Notes under the pieces: model-generated
Told to the model about the DNA's origin: nothing
The model's input: the letters and a program-made list of their open reading frames with translations, nothing else
Database searches by the model: none
Assembly (NCBI RefSeq): GCF_031458325.1
Contig: NZ_JAVDYG010000001.1
Coordinates: 1,674,001 to 1,738,000, forward strand
Source of the DNA: Nocardioides marmoribigeumensis
Lineage (GTDB): Bacteria; Actinomycetota; Actinomycetes; Propionibacteriales; Nocardioidaceae
Reading direction: 5' to 3'
Length of the DNA: 64,000 nt
Part shown: positions 33,434 through 41,549 of the stretch, piece after piece
Numbering within the stretch: the stretch's first letter is position 1
Layout of the letters: every line of letters starts with the position of its first letter
Program-made: the position numbers and the translations under genes

Positions 33434-33727
33434 GTGATCACCCTCACGCGGCTCAGCGGGACCCCGTTCGCGCTGAACTCCGACCTGATCGAGCGCATCG
33501 ACTCGACGCCGGACACCGTGATCACGCTGGTGGACGGCACCAAGTACGTCGTGCTCGAGGACCTGCAGTCCGTCGTGGCCGAGATCCGCGCCTACCGCGG
33601 GGCGGTCATCGCCGAGAGCGCCCGGCTCGCCGACGTCGACCTGCACGCCCCCGCCGCGCCCCAGAGCGCCGGACGCACCCGCCGGCTCCAGGCCGTGACC
33701 GAGCGTTCGCGGACGGAGGAGCGCTGA
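33434..33727 (+). CDS. flbD: FlbD/SwrD family flagellar protein
   Basis: 97 residues. VITLTRLSGTPFALNSDLIERIDSTPDTVITLVDG matches the FlbD family start (MI.LTRLNG...LN.DLIE). The GTG at 33434 is chosen for that match and for aaggatgg 8 nt upstream; an in-frame ATG at 33422 overlaps the ribosome binding site. In Bacillus SwrD raises motor torque via the stators; here it directly precedes motA, in line with that. Confidence 0.88.
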   Translation: MITLTRLSGTPFALNSDLIERIDSTPDTVITLVDGTKYVVLEDLQSVVAEIRAYRGAVIAESARLADVDLHAPAAPQSAGRTRRLQAVTERSRTEER

Positions 33728-33728
33728 G

Positions 33729-34502
33729 ATGAAGGACGTCACCACGCTCGTCGGCGTCGGCGGCGCCATGGGCGTCATCGTCGTGGCCAACGTGATGGAG
33801 GGCGGCAACCCCGCCAGCCTCATGCAGGTCCCGGCGATGCTGCTGGTCTGGGGCGCGACGATCCTGGTCAGCGCCGCCGGCGGCACGATGAGCGACGCCA
33901 AGGGCGTGGTCGGCTCGCTCAAGAAGGCCTTCCTCGGGGAGGCGCACACCTCGGCCGACGTCGTCCCGGTCGTCGTCTCCCTCGCCGACAAGGCCCGCAA
34001 GGAGGGCCTGCTCGCGCTCGAGGACTCGCTCAAGGACATCGACGACCCGTTCCTGGTCAAGGGCGTCACCATGGCCGTCGACGGCACCGACCCCGAGGAG
34101 ATGCGCGACATCCTCGAGGGCGAGGTCGCGGCCAAGCGGGCCGAGGTCAAGCACAGCGCCAAGTTCTTCAGCGACGCCGGCGCCTACGCCCCGACGATCG
34201 GCATCATCGGCACGGTCATGGGCCTGGTGCACGTGCTGGAGAACCTCGCCGAGCCCGACAAGCTGGGCCACCTCATCGCCGCGGCGTTCATCGCGACCCT
34301 GTGGGGCGTCCTCAGCGCCAACGTCGTGTGGCTGCCGATCGGCAACCGGCTCAAGCGGCTCGGGGAGCTCGAGGCGACGCGCATGGAGGTCACGATCGAG
34401 GGCGTCCTCGCCATCCAGGCCGGCGCCAACCCGCGGATCATCGCGCAGAAGCTGACCTCCCTGCTGCCCGCCCACGAGCAGGAGCACGCGGAGGCAGCCT
34501 GA
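33729..34502 (+). CDS. motA: flagellar motor stator MotA
   Basis: 257 residues, four membrane helices (VGGAMGVIVVANVM; PAMLLVWGATILVSAAGG; TIGIIGTVMGLVHVLENL; HLIAAAFIATLWGVLSANVVWLPI) and a charged cytoplasmic loop that meets FliG. MotA/TolQ/ExbB family. Overlaps motB as TGATG. Confidence 0.95.
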   Translation: MKDVTTLVGVGGAMGVIVVANVMEGGNPASLMQVPAMLLVWGATILVSAAGGTMSDAKGVVGSLKKAFLGEAHTSADVVPVVVSLADKARKEGLLALEDSLKDIDDPFLVKGVTMAVDGTDPEEMRDILEGEVAAKRAEVKHSAKFFSDAGAYAPTIGIIGTVMGLVHVLENLAEPDKLGHLIAAAFIATLWGVLSANVVWLPIGNRLKRLGELEATRMEVTIEGVLAIQAGANPRIIAQKLTSLLPAHEQEHAEAA

Positions 34503-35503
34503 TGTCGTCCCGACGCAAGCACGCCGCGCACGAGGAGGAGCACGAGAACCACGAGCGCTGGCTGGTCACCTACGCCGACATGATCACGCTGCTCATGGTG
34601 CTGTTCATCGTGCTGTTCGCCATGAGCACGGTGGACCAGAAGAAGTTCAACGCGCTCAAGGAGGGCCTGGCCGCCGGGTTCGGCCAGTCCACCTCGGTGC
34701 TCGACGGGTCGTCCTCGATCCTCGAGGAGCCCGGCATGTCCGTGGCCGAGCCGATCAACCCCCACGCGGTCGCCGAGGCCCCCGAGATCGAGCAGATCGC
34801 GGCCCAGGCCGCGACCACGGCGCTGGCCAAGCAGCAGCAGGCGAAGTACGACGAGGCGTCGATCGAGGCGGACCGGCTGCGGGCCGTCGAGGCGCGTCTC
34901 CTGGCCGCGCTGCGCCGGCGGCACCTCGAGAGCGACGTGCAGACCAAGCTCGACGGGCGCGGCCTCACGGTCAGCCTGGTCTCGCGCCACGTGGTGTTCG
35001 CCAACAACCTGGCGACCTTCACCGACCGCGGCCGGCTCATCGTCCGCACGATCGCCCCCGTGCTGCGCGACGTGCCCGACAAGCTGGCCATCGAGGGACA
35101 CACCAACCAGGTGAAGGTGAAGCCGAAGTACTTCGCCAGCGACTGGGACCTCTCGGCCGCACGCGCGATCACCGTCCTGCGCTACCTCAACGAGCACGGG
35201 CACGTGCCGGCCAAGCGGCTCTCGGCCGTCGGCTTCGGTCACGTCAAGCCGCTGGTCGACCCGTCGAGACCGAGCTCGCAGGAGCTCAACAAGCGGGTCG
35301 ACATCGTCGTGCTCTCCGCGCTCAACGAGGAGAGCAAGGAGCTGCTCAGCCGCGTCGTCTACGACCGCGAGCACGGCGTGGCCCCGAAGGACACCGTCCG
35401 GGCGGGCGCCGACCAGCGCCCCGCCCGCAGACCCGGCCGCAGCGAGCAGGCGAGCGCCGACCACACGACCACCCGCACCACCCCGACCGAGGAGACCCAC
35501 TGA
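34502..35503 (+). CDS. motB: flagellar motor stator MotB
   Basis: 333 residues. One N-terminal helix with the ion-carrying D26 in WLVTYADMITLLMVLFIVLF; a periplasm-side linker; an OmpA-like peptidoglycan-binding domain (LAIEGHTNQ, SDWDLSAARAITVLRYL, GFGHVKPLVD, NKRVDIVVLS). A His/Thr/Arg-rich tail of about 50 residues is extra. Absence of markers for Na+ use; the coupling ion is not assigned. Confidence 0.95.
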   Translation: MSSRRKHAAHEEEHENHERWLVTYADMITLLMVLFIVLFAMSTVDQKKFNALKEGLAAGFGQSTSVLDGSSSILEEPGMSVAEPINPHAVAEAPEIEQIAAQAATTALAKQQQAKYDEASIEADRLRAVEARLLAALRRRHLESDVQTKLDGRGLTVSLVSRHVVFANNLATFTDRGRLIVRTIAPVLRDVPDKLAIEGHTNQVKVKPKYFASDWDLSAARAITVLRYLNEHGHVPAKRLSAVGFGHVKPLVDPSRPSSQELNKRVDIVVLSALNEESKELLSRVVYDREHGVAPKDTVRAGADQRPARRPGRSEQASADHTTTRTTPTEETH

Positions 35504-35952
35504 TGAGCGCCACGACAGTCGCGCCCGCCGGGCAGGCGGCGCCCCCCGCCGAGGAGACCACGGGCGGCGGCAAGAAGAAGCTGGTGATGATCGTCGTCCT
35601 CCTGCTCCTGGTGGGCGGAGCGGCGTACTGGTTCGTCCTCAAGCCCAAGCCCGCCGGCGCCGACGAGCCGAAGCCCGGCGAGGTGGTCCGCCTCGACCCG
35701 ATCCAGGTCAACCTGTCCGGCGGCCACTACCTCAAGATCGGCATCGCACTGCAGCTGACCGCGACGGCGCACGAGGCCGACGGGTCGATGGCGCTGGACG
35801 CCACGATCGACACGTTCAGCGGCCGGAGCATGGACGCCCTGACCCGCCCGGACAACCGGGAGAAGCTCAAGGCGCACCTGGAGAAGGAGCTCGAGCACCG
35901 CTACCACGGAGATGTGATGGGGGTGTACTTCACCGACTTCGTCACCCAGTAG
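35503..35952 (+). CDS. fliL: flagellar basal body-associated protein FliL
   Basis: 149 residues: a short Gly/Lys-rich cytoplasmic start, one membrane helix (about 28-46, LVMIVVLLLLVGGAAYWFVL) and an external domain (VVRLDPIQVNLSGGHYLKIGIALQL, YFTDFVTQ at the end). FliL rings surround and support stators. The palindrome ccccgtcgacgggg at 35964-35977 follows. Confidence 0.9.
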   Translation: MSATTVAPAGQAAPPAEETTGGGKKKLVMIVVLLLLVGGAAYWFVLKPKPAGADEPKPGEVVRLDPIQVNLSGGHYLKIGIALQLTATAHEADGSMALDATIDTFSGRSMDALTRPDNREKLKAHLEKELEHRYHGDVMGVYFTDFVTQ

Positions 35953-36083
35953 GCCCCGCGCGACCCCGTCGACGGGGGCCAGGCCAGGAAGGCCGCACCG
36001 GTACCGGCGCACCAGCAGGACGCGAGCGCCGCCGTCCGGACCACTCGGAGTGGTCCATCAGGACGAAAGCAAAGGGTTTTCCC

Positions 36084-36110
36084 TCAGGCGGGGTCCGCCC
36101 CTGCCGATAC
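36084..36110 (+). promoter_or_regulatory. FliA-type promoter giving leaderless fliM
   Basis: TCAG at 36084-36087 (in ccctcagg), 15-nt spacer, GCCGATAC at 36103-36110, 7 nt before the fliM GTG at 36118. The start codon is then at or next to the transcription start, so there is no room for a leader hairpin. Confidence 0.75.
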
Positions 36111-36117
36111 TCCGACT

Positions 36118-37074
36118 GTGACGGATGTGGTGCGCCCGGGGACGGGCACAGGCGCGGCTGCGGCCCGCGCGCGCAGGAGGTCCGGCGGTGAGCCGATCCC
36201 CTACGACTTCCGCCGACCCATCCAGCTGTCCCGCGAGCACGCCCGGATCCTCCAGCTGGGGCTCGACGGCTTCGCCAAGCAGGCGACGACCGTGTTCACC
36301 TCGACCCTGCGCACGGTGTGCTCGGTGAGCCTGTCCTCGATCGAGCAGCAGACCTACAGCGACTACGTGCAGTCGCTCGGCCCGTCGACGTACATGACGA
36401 TCTTCAAGCCGGAGCCGATCAACGGCGCCGGCATCCTCGAGATGCCCGTGCAGGCCACGATGGTCTGCGTCGACCACCTCCTCGGTGGTCCCGGCTCGGC
36501 CCACCAGCCCGACCGCCCGCTCAGCGAGATCGAGGGCGCCGTCGTCGGCGGCTTCGTCCAGCGCCTGCTCGGCGAGCTGCGCTACTCGCTCGAGGGCATC
36601 GTCGCGATGGAGCCCCAGGTCACGGGCGTGGAGTACTCCCCGCAGTTCGCCCAGGCCGCCGCGGCCGGCGACATCATGGTCGTGGCGAGCTTCGACCTCC
36701 GCATCGGTGACCGCGACTTCCGCATGACCTTCACGCTGCCCTTCTCGGGGCTGCACCCGCACCTGCTGCACGCCAGCGCGCCGATCACCACCACCGAGCG
36801 CGAGCGCGCCCAGCAGGCCGTCGTCGCCGCCCTGCTGCAGGAGCAGTTCCAGGACGTGCCGCTCGACGTCCGCGTGCGCCTGCGCCACACCTCCGTCGCA
36901 CCGGAGGAGGTCGGCACCCTCGCGGTGGGCGACGTGATCCGGCTCGCCCACCCCGCCGCGGCACCGCTCGACGTCACCGTCGACGAGGTCGTCTTCGCCC
37001 ACGCCACCCCGGGCACGCACGGCCGCCGCCTCGCGGCGCAGATCGTCGCCGTCCCGCAGCACCGAGCCACCTGA
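36118..37074 (+). CDS. fliM: flagellar motor switch protein FliM
   Basis: 318 residues. CheC-like middle domain (PYDFRRPIQLSREHARILQLG, YMTIFKPEPINGAGILEMPVQAT, VDHLLGG, PLSEIEGAVVGGFVQRLL) and C-terminal SpoA domain. The first 28 residues are Gly/Ala/Arg rich and contain no LSQ-EIDALL-type CheY-binding peptide. GTG start, probably leaderless. Heads the fliM-fliN-fliO-fliP-fliQ-fliR-flhB run. Confidence 0.93.
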   Translation: MTDVVRPGTGTGAAAARARRRSGGEPIPYDFRRPIQLSREHARILQLGLDGFAKQATTVFTSTLRTVCSVSLSSIEQQTYSDYVQSLGPSTYMTIFKPEPINGAGILEMPVQATMVCVDHLLGGPGSAHQPDRPLSEIEGAVVGGFVQRLLGELRYSLEGIVAMEPQVTGVEYSPQFAQAAAAGDIMVVASFDLRIGDRDFRMTFTLPFSGLHPHLLHASAPITTTERERAQQAVVAALLQEQFQDVPLDVRVRLRHTSVAPEEVGTLAVGDVIRLAHPAAAPLDVTVDEVVFAHATPGTHGRRLAAQIVAVPQHRAT

Positions 37075-37122
37075 CCTGCCGCCTCACCCCCCGCACCTCA
37101 GCCCTGAACCGATGGAGATCCG

Positions 37123-37923
37123 ATGACGATCACGCCCGGCGCCCTCCCCGCCTCCGAGGCGGCGCAGCACAACGGCGCCGCGCTCGCCGCGGCCGCCTCC
37201 GCGGTCGCGTCCGTGCTGCCGTCCACCTCGCCGCTGCAGGTCGGCGCGCCGTCCCCCGGCACGCTCGGCTCCGCGATGGCGTACGCCGGGGCGGCGCTCG
37301 CCTCGTTCGAGGGCGCGGTCTCGGGCAACGTGGCCGTGGTGGTCGGCCAGGAGCTGGTGGACGCGCTGGCCAACAGCCCCCTGGGCTCGCTGGACCTCGC
37401 CGCCGCGGTCCAGCCGGCCCTCGACGCGGCCGCGCAGGCCCTCGGCGCCCGGGTCGGTGCGGCCCGCACGGTGCCGCTCGACCTGGTCGTCAACGACCTG
37501 GGCCACCCGTTCACCGTCGTCCCGCTGCAGGCGCCGGGCACCTCGGCCGCCCTGTTCCTCCAGGACGAGGCGCTGGTCAGCGCGGCCCAGGCCGCGCAGG
37601 TCGCCGCCGAGGCTGCCGCCACGGCAGCACCCGCCGCGACCGCCCCGGCCCAGGTCGGGGGGACGACGCCGGCGCCCCGGGGCCTGGAGCTGCTGCACGG
37701 CGTGATCATGGACGTCACCGTCGAGCTCGGCCGCACGCGGATGAGCGTGCGCGACCTGCTCGCCCTGACCCCGGGCACCGTGCTCGAGCTCGACCGCGCC
37801 GCCGGCAGCCCGGCCGACCTGCTGGTCAACGGCCGGCTGATCGCGCGGGGCGAGGTCGTCGTGGTCGACGAGGACTTCGGGCTGCGCGTCACCGAGATCG
37901 TCGACGAGTCAGCCGCAGGCTGA
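37123..37923 (+). CDS. fliN: flagellar motor switch protein FliN with long N-terminal domain
   Basis: 266 residues. The SpoA/FliN domain is at the C-terminus, from about 187 ([62 protein letters not shown]). The N-terminal 185 residues, Ala-rich with some FliY/CheC-like pattern ([20 protein letters not shown]), are extra relative to enteric FliN, closer to FliY. No CheC phosphatase motif is evident. Confidence 0.88.
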   Translation: MTITPGALPASEAAQHNGAALAAAASAVASVLPSTSPLQVGAPSPGTLGSAMAYAGAALASFEGAVSGNVAVVVGQELVDALANSPLGSLDLAAAVQPALDAAAQALGARVGAARTVPLDLVVNDLGHPFTVVPLQAPGTSAALFLQDEALVSAAQAAQVAAEAAATAAPAATAPAQVGGTTPAPRGLELLHGVIMDVTVELGRTRMSVRDLLALTPGTVLELDRAAGSPADLLVNGRLIARGEVVVVDEDFGLRVTEIVDESAAG

Positions 37924-37934
37924 GCGAGGACCCC

Positions 37935-38405
37935 GTGGTCGAGCTCGTCGTCCGGCTGGTCGTCAGCCTCACCGTCGTGGTGGGGCTGATGCTGCTGCTC
38001 GCCCGCCTGTCGATGCGTCGCTTCCAGGGTCGCGGCGACGCCCTGGTGCGGGTGGTCCACCGGCAGGCCCTGTCACGGTCCTCGTCGATCTCCGTGGTCA
38101 GCGTCGGGTCCCGCGTGCTGGTCATCGGCACCACCGAGCAGCAGGTCAACCTGTTGACCGAGCTCGACCCCGAGGAGATCGAGGAGGCCGACGTGACCGT
38201 CCTCCCGACCGCCACACCGGCCGAGCAGCAGGCCCTCACCGGCGGCGCGCACGCGACCGCCGCCCGCTCGTCGTACGCCGCCCAGGGCGCGCTGGCCGGC
38301 TCCCTGCTGTCCGCGCAGACCTGGAAGCAGGCCTTCGCCGCCGCGACCCGTCGCCAGGTGGCCACCGACCACGGCTCGGGGACGGGAGACCGCGAGGCCT
38401 CGTGA
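37935..38405 (+). CDS. fliO: flagellar biosynthesis protein FliO
   Basis: 156 residues. One N-terminal membrane helix (VELVVRLVVSLTVVVGLMLLLARL) then a compact cytoplasmic domain (VRVVHRQALSRSSSISVVSVGSRVLVIGTTEQQVNLLTEL) typical of FliO, then a variable tail. Chaperones FliP assembly. GTG start; overlaps fliP as GTGA. Confidence 0.87.
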   Translation: MVELVVRLVVSLTVVVGLMLLLARLSMRRFQGRGDALVRVVHRQALSRSSSISVVSVGSRVLVIGTTEQQVNLLTELDPEEIEEADVTVLPTATPAEQQALTGGAHATAARSSYAAQGALAGSLLSAQTWKQAFAAATRRQVATDHGSGTGDREAS

Positions 38406-39286
38406 AGCCCACCCTGACCCGCCTCCTCGCGGGGGCGCTCCTCGCGATCGTCGCGGGGCTCCTTCTCGCGGCCGGCCCGGCGTCGGCCGACGTGGTCCCG
38501 ACGCGCTCGACCACCGTCGTGCGCTCGACCACCGTGGCCCCCGTGTCGATGCCGGTGGCGGCGCCGACCCCCTCGCCGTCCGACCCCGCCGGCCCGCAAG
38601 GGCCGGGTGGTCCGCAGGGCGACACGACGGTCAACATCCGGCTCAAGGGCCTCACCGACAAGCCGAGCACCCCGGTCGTCACGATCCTCGCGCTCACCCT
38701 GCTGTCGGTCGCGCCCGCCGTCCTCCTCGCGACGACGAGCTTCACCAAGATCCTCGTCGTCCTCGGCCTCACCCGGAACGCCCTCGGGCTCAACCAGACG
38801 CCGCCCAACCAGGTGCTCGCGGGGCTGGCGCTGTTCCTCTCGCTGTTCGTGATGTCGCCGGTGCTGTCGCAGATCAACGACGAGGGCGTGCAGCCTTATC
38901 TCAACGGTGACAAGAATGCGGCGGTCGCCTACGACGACGGTGTGCAGCCGCTCAAGTCCTTCATGCTCGACAACACCGACGACGACGAGCTCAAGCTGCT
39001 CACCTCGGTCGCCAAGCGGGACCTGCCGAAGAACCGCGAGGAGGTCGGCCTCGCCACGCTCGTGCCGGCGTTCATCCTCACCGAGCTCAAGCAGGCCTTC
39101 ATCATCGGCTTCATCATCTTCATCCCGTTCCTCGTCATCGACATGGTCGTGAGCGGGGCGCTGATGGCGCTCGGCATGATGATGATGCCGCCGGTGATGG
39201 TGTCGTTGCCGTTCAAGCTGCTGCTGTTCGTGATGGTCGACGGCTGGGCGCTGGTGATCAAGTCGCTGATCTCGAGCTACGGGTAG
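38402..39286 (+). CDS. fliP: flagellar export gate protein FliP
   Basis: 294 residues. Cleavable signal peptide (residues 1-29, ending AGPASA), an unusual Pro/Thr/Ser/Gly linker of about 45 residues, then the conserved core: VVTILALTLLSVAPAVLL, SFTKILVVLGLTRNALGLNQTPPNQVL, LVPAFILTELKQAFIIGFIIFIPFLVIDMVV and MMMMPPVMVSLPFKLLLFVMVDGW. Confidence 0.95.
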   Translation: MKPTLTRLLAGALLAIVAGLLLAAGPASADVVPTRSTTVVRSTTVAPVSMPVAAPTPSPSDPAGPQGPGGPQGDTTVNIRLKGLTDKPSTPVVTILALTLLSVAPAVLLATTSFTKILVVLGLTRNALGLNQTPPNQVLAGLALFLSLFVMSPVLSQINDEGVQPYLNGDKNAAVAYDDGVQPLKSFMLDNTDDDELKLLTSVAKRDLPKNREEVGLATLVPAFILTELKQAFIIGFIIFIPFLVIDMVVSGALMALGMMMMPPVMVSLPFKLLLFVMVDGWALVIKSLISSYG

Positions 39287-39294
39287 GCCGGCCG

Positions 39295-39564
39295 ATGACC
39301 GACAGCAGCATCATCGACATCGCCTTCTCGACCATGATGGTGGCGTTCAAGCTCTCCGCGCCGATCCTGGTGACCTCGCTCGTGGTCGGCTTCGCGATCT
39401 CGCTCTTCCAGGCGATGACCCAGATCCAGGAGTTCACGCTCGCGTTCGTGCCGAAGGTCATCGCGGTCGGCGTGGCGTTGATCATCAGCGGCAACTGGAT
39501 GCTCCACACCCTGATGGACTTCACCGTCGACCTGTTCGACCGGATCCCGTCGCTGCTCTCCTAG
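39295..39564 (+). CDS. fliQ: flagellar export gate protein FliQ
   Basis: 89 residues, two membrane helices, FliQ signature (SAPILVTSLVVGFAISLFQAMTQIQEFTLAFVPK in two parts). Eight nt after fliP. Confidence 0.95.
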   Translation: MTDSSIIDIAFSTMMVAFKLSAPILVTSLVVGFAISLFQAMTQIQEFTLAFVPKVIAVGVALIISGNWMLHTLMDFTVDLFDRIPSLLS

Positions 39565-39574
39565 GGGCCGCGCC

Positions 39575-40342
39575 GTGGAGATCTCCGTCGCCGCCGAGCC
39601 GGCCCTCACCTACCTCCTCGCCTCGCTGCGCATCGTGGCGTGGCTCTTCCTGGTCCCGCCGTTCTCGACCAAGGGCATCCCCAACACCGCGCGGGTGGTT
39701 CTCGCGGTCGGCCTGTCCTTCGGCCTCGCCCCTGCGGTCGTCGCCCAGGGCCTGCCCACCGGGGGCGTCTCGCTGGTCGTCATCGCCGTCACGCAGGTCG
39801 CGATCGGCCTCGCGCTCGGCTTCGTCACGCAGCTGATCCTCGGCACGATCGCGGCCGCCGGGTCCCTGATCGACGTCTTCGGCGGCTTCGCCCTCGCGCA
39901 GGGCTTCGACCCGCTGTCGATGAACATGAACACCGTCTTCGGCAAGTTCCACCAGATGCTCGCGATCATGCTGCTGTTCGCGACCGGCGGGCACCTGCTG
40001 GTGATCGGCGGCATGCTCCGGACGTTCGACCTGCTGCCGCTCGGCGAGGCCCCGGACCTGTCCGGTGGCCCCTACGTGCTGGTCAAGGCGTTCTCGATGT
40101 TCTTCCTCACCGCGGTCCAGATCGCGCTGCCGATGATCGTCGTGCTCTTCATCGCCGACCTGGGTCTCGCGCTGCTGACCAAGGCCGCACCGCAGATGAA
40201 CGCCCTCAACGTCATGTTCCCGGCCAAGATCGGCCTGGTCCTCCTCCTGCTCGGGATGTCGTTCCCGGCCCTGCCCGAGGCGACCAACCGCCTGGTCGAG
40301 CTGGTCAACGACGCCGCGGCCCAGATCGCGGGTGGGTCGTGA
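39575..40342 (+). CDS. fliR: flagellar export gate protein FliR
   Basis: 255 residues, about six membrane helices, with RIVAWLFLVPPFSTKGIPNTARVVLAVG and GFALAQGFDPLSMNMNTVFGKFHQML, both FliR-typical. GTG start; stop overlaps flhB GTG as GTGA. Confidence 0.94.
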   Translation: MEISVAAEPALTYLLASLRIVAWLFLVPPFSTKGIPNTARVVLAVGLSFGLAPAVVAQGLPTGGVSLVVIAVTQVAIGLALGFVTQLILGTIAAAGSLIDVFGGFALAQGFDPLSMNMNTVFGKFHQMLAIMLLFATGGHLLVIGGMLRTFDLLPLGEAPDLSGGPYVLVKAFSMFFLTAVQIALPMIVVLFIADLGLALLTKAAPQMNALNVMFPAKIGLVLLLLGMSFPALPEATNRLVELVNDAAAQIAGGS

Positions 40343-41466
40343 GCGGCGGGGGTGGCGAGAAGACCGAGAAGCCCACCGCCAAGCGCCGCAAGGAGGCGCG
40401 CAAGGAGGGCCAGGTCGCGCGGACGCCCGACCTCGGCGGCTACGCCACCCTGCTGGTGTTCAGCATGGTCGCGGGCCTGGCGGCCAAGCACGAGGGCGTC
40501 GCGATCATGGAGCTGATGCAACGCGCGCTGCGGCTCGTCGCCGAGCCCGACGAGGGCAAGGCGGTGGCGCTGCTCGGGGACAGCCTGCGCCACACCATGA
40601 CCGTGATCTGCGTCCTCGGAGGCGTGGTGATGGTCATCGGCGTCGCCAGTGCGCTCGCCCAGGGCGGCTTCTTCGTCGCCACCAAGCTGGTCACCCCCAA
40701 GTGGTCCAAGCTCGACCCGATCAAGGGCGCCAAGAAGGTCTTCGGCCCGCACTCGGTGTGGGAGCTGGCCAAGGTGCTGCTCAAGAGCACGGTGATCGCG
40801 CTCATCTGCTGGAGCGCGATCAAGGCGGTCATGCCGCTGCTCGGTGGCCTCGTGCCCATGAGCGCCTCGCTCACGCTGGTGTCGGACCGGGCGATCGGGC
40901 TGCTGCGCACCGTCGCGTTCGCCGGTCTCCTCATGGCCGCCGCCGACTACGCCTTCCAGCGTCGCCGGGTCGGCAAGCAGACCCGGATGAGCAAGGAGGA
41001 GCTCAAGCAGGAGGCCAAGCAGACCGAGGGCGACCCCCTGGTCAAGAGCGCCATCCGGTCCCGCCAGCTCGCCGCCGCCCGCAGCCGCATGATGAAGGAC
41101 GTCGCCACCGCCGACGTCGTCCTGGTCAACCCGACCCACGTCGCCGTCGCCCTGCGCTACGACCCCGACCGCGGCGCACCGCTGGTGGTCGCGCGGGGCG
41201 CGGGGGCCATCGCGGCCAAGATCCGCGAGCGGGCCCAGGAGTCCGACGTGCCGCTCGTGCACGACGTCCCCCTCGCCCGCGCGCTGTACGGCGGCTGCCA
41301 GGTCGGCCAGCAGATCCCCGCCGAGCTCTTCGCCGCCGTGGCCCAGGTGCTCGCGTTCGTGATCAGCCGCCGCGCCACCGGGACCCGAGGCGGCACCTAC
41401 GAGTCCCCCCGACCCGACCCCGAGGTGCCCGACGTGAAACGGGTCCGCCGGCGCCGTCGCCGCTGA
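40339..41466 (+). CDS. flhB: flagellar export switch protein FlhB
   Basis: 375 residues from the GTG at 40339, chosen by the classic N-terminus GEKTEKPTAKRRKEARKEGQV. Four membrane helices, then the cytoplasmic autocleavage site N264-P265-T266-H267 in VLVNPTHVAVALRYD. Responds to FliK to switch export from hook to filament subunits. Ends in a basic tail. A 17-bp tandem repeat (gagccgccgccgccacc, 41465-41481 and 41482-41498) overlaps its stop. Confidence 0.96.
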   Translation: MSGGGGEKTEKPTAKRRKEARKEGQVARTPDLGGYATLLVFSMVAGLAAKHEGVAIMELMQRALRLVAEPDEGKAVALLGDSLRHTMTVICVLGGVVMVIGVASALAQGGFFVATKLVTPKWSKLDPIKGAKKVFGPHSVWELAKVLLKSTVIALICWSAIKAVMPLLGGLVPMSASLTLVSDRAIGLLRTVAFAGLLMAAADYAFQRRRVGKQTRMSKEELKQEAKQTEGDPLVKSAIRSRQLAAARSRMMKDVATADVVLVNPTHVAVALRYDPDRGAPLVVARGAGAIAAKIRERAQESDVPLVHDVPLARALYGGCQVGQQIPAELFAAVAQVLAFVISRRATGTRGGTYESPRPDPEVPDVKRVRRRRRR

Positions 41467-41500
41467 GCCGCCGCCGCCACCGAGCCGCCGCCGCCACCGA

Positions 41501-41549
41501 GCACTGAGCACTTCGGTGTCACCTCTCACGACATCGATCTGCTCAGTGC
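41501..41549. terminator. inverted repeat between convergent flhB and AbiEi-like gene
   Basis: gcactgagca (41501-41510) is the exact reverse complement of tgctcagtgc (41540-41549), 29 nt apart. It lies across the end of the minus-strand gene and just past flhB, so may terminate from either side. Confidence 0.5.

Noticed and set aside
35964-35977. ccccgtcgacgggg palindrome after fliL as a terminator
   Set aside because: The stem is short once a loop is allowed and no T-run follows; too weak to call.
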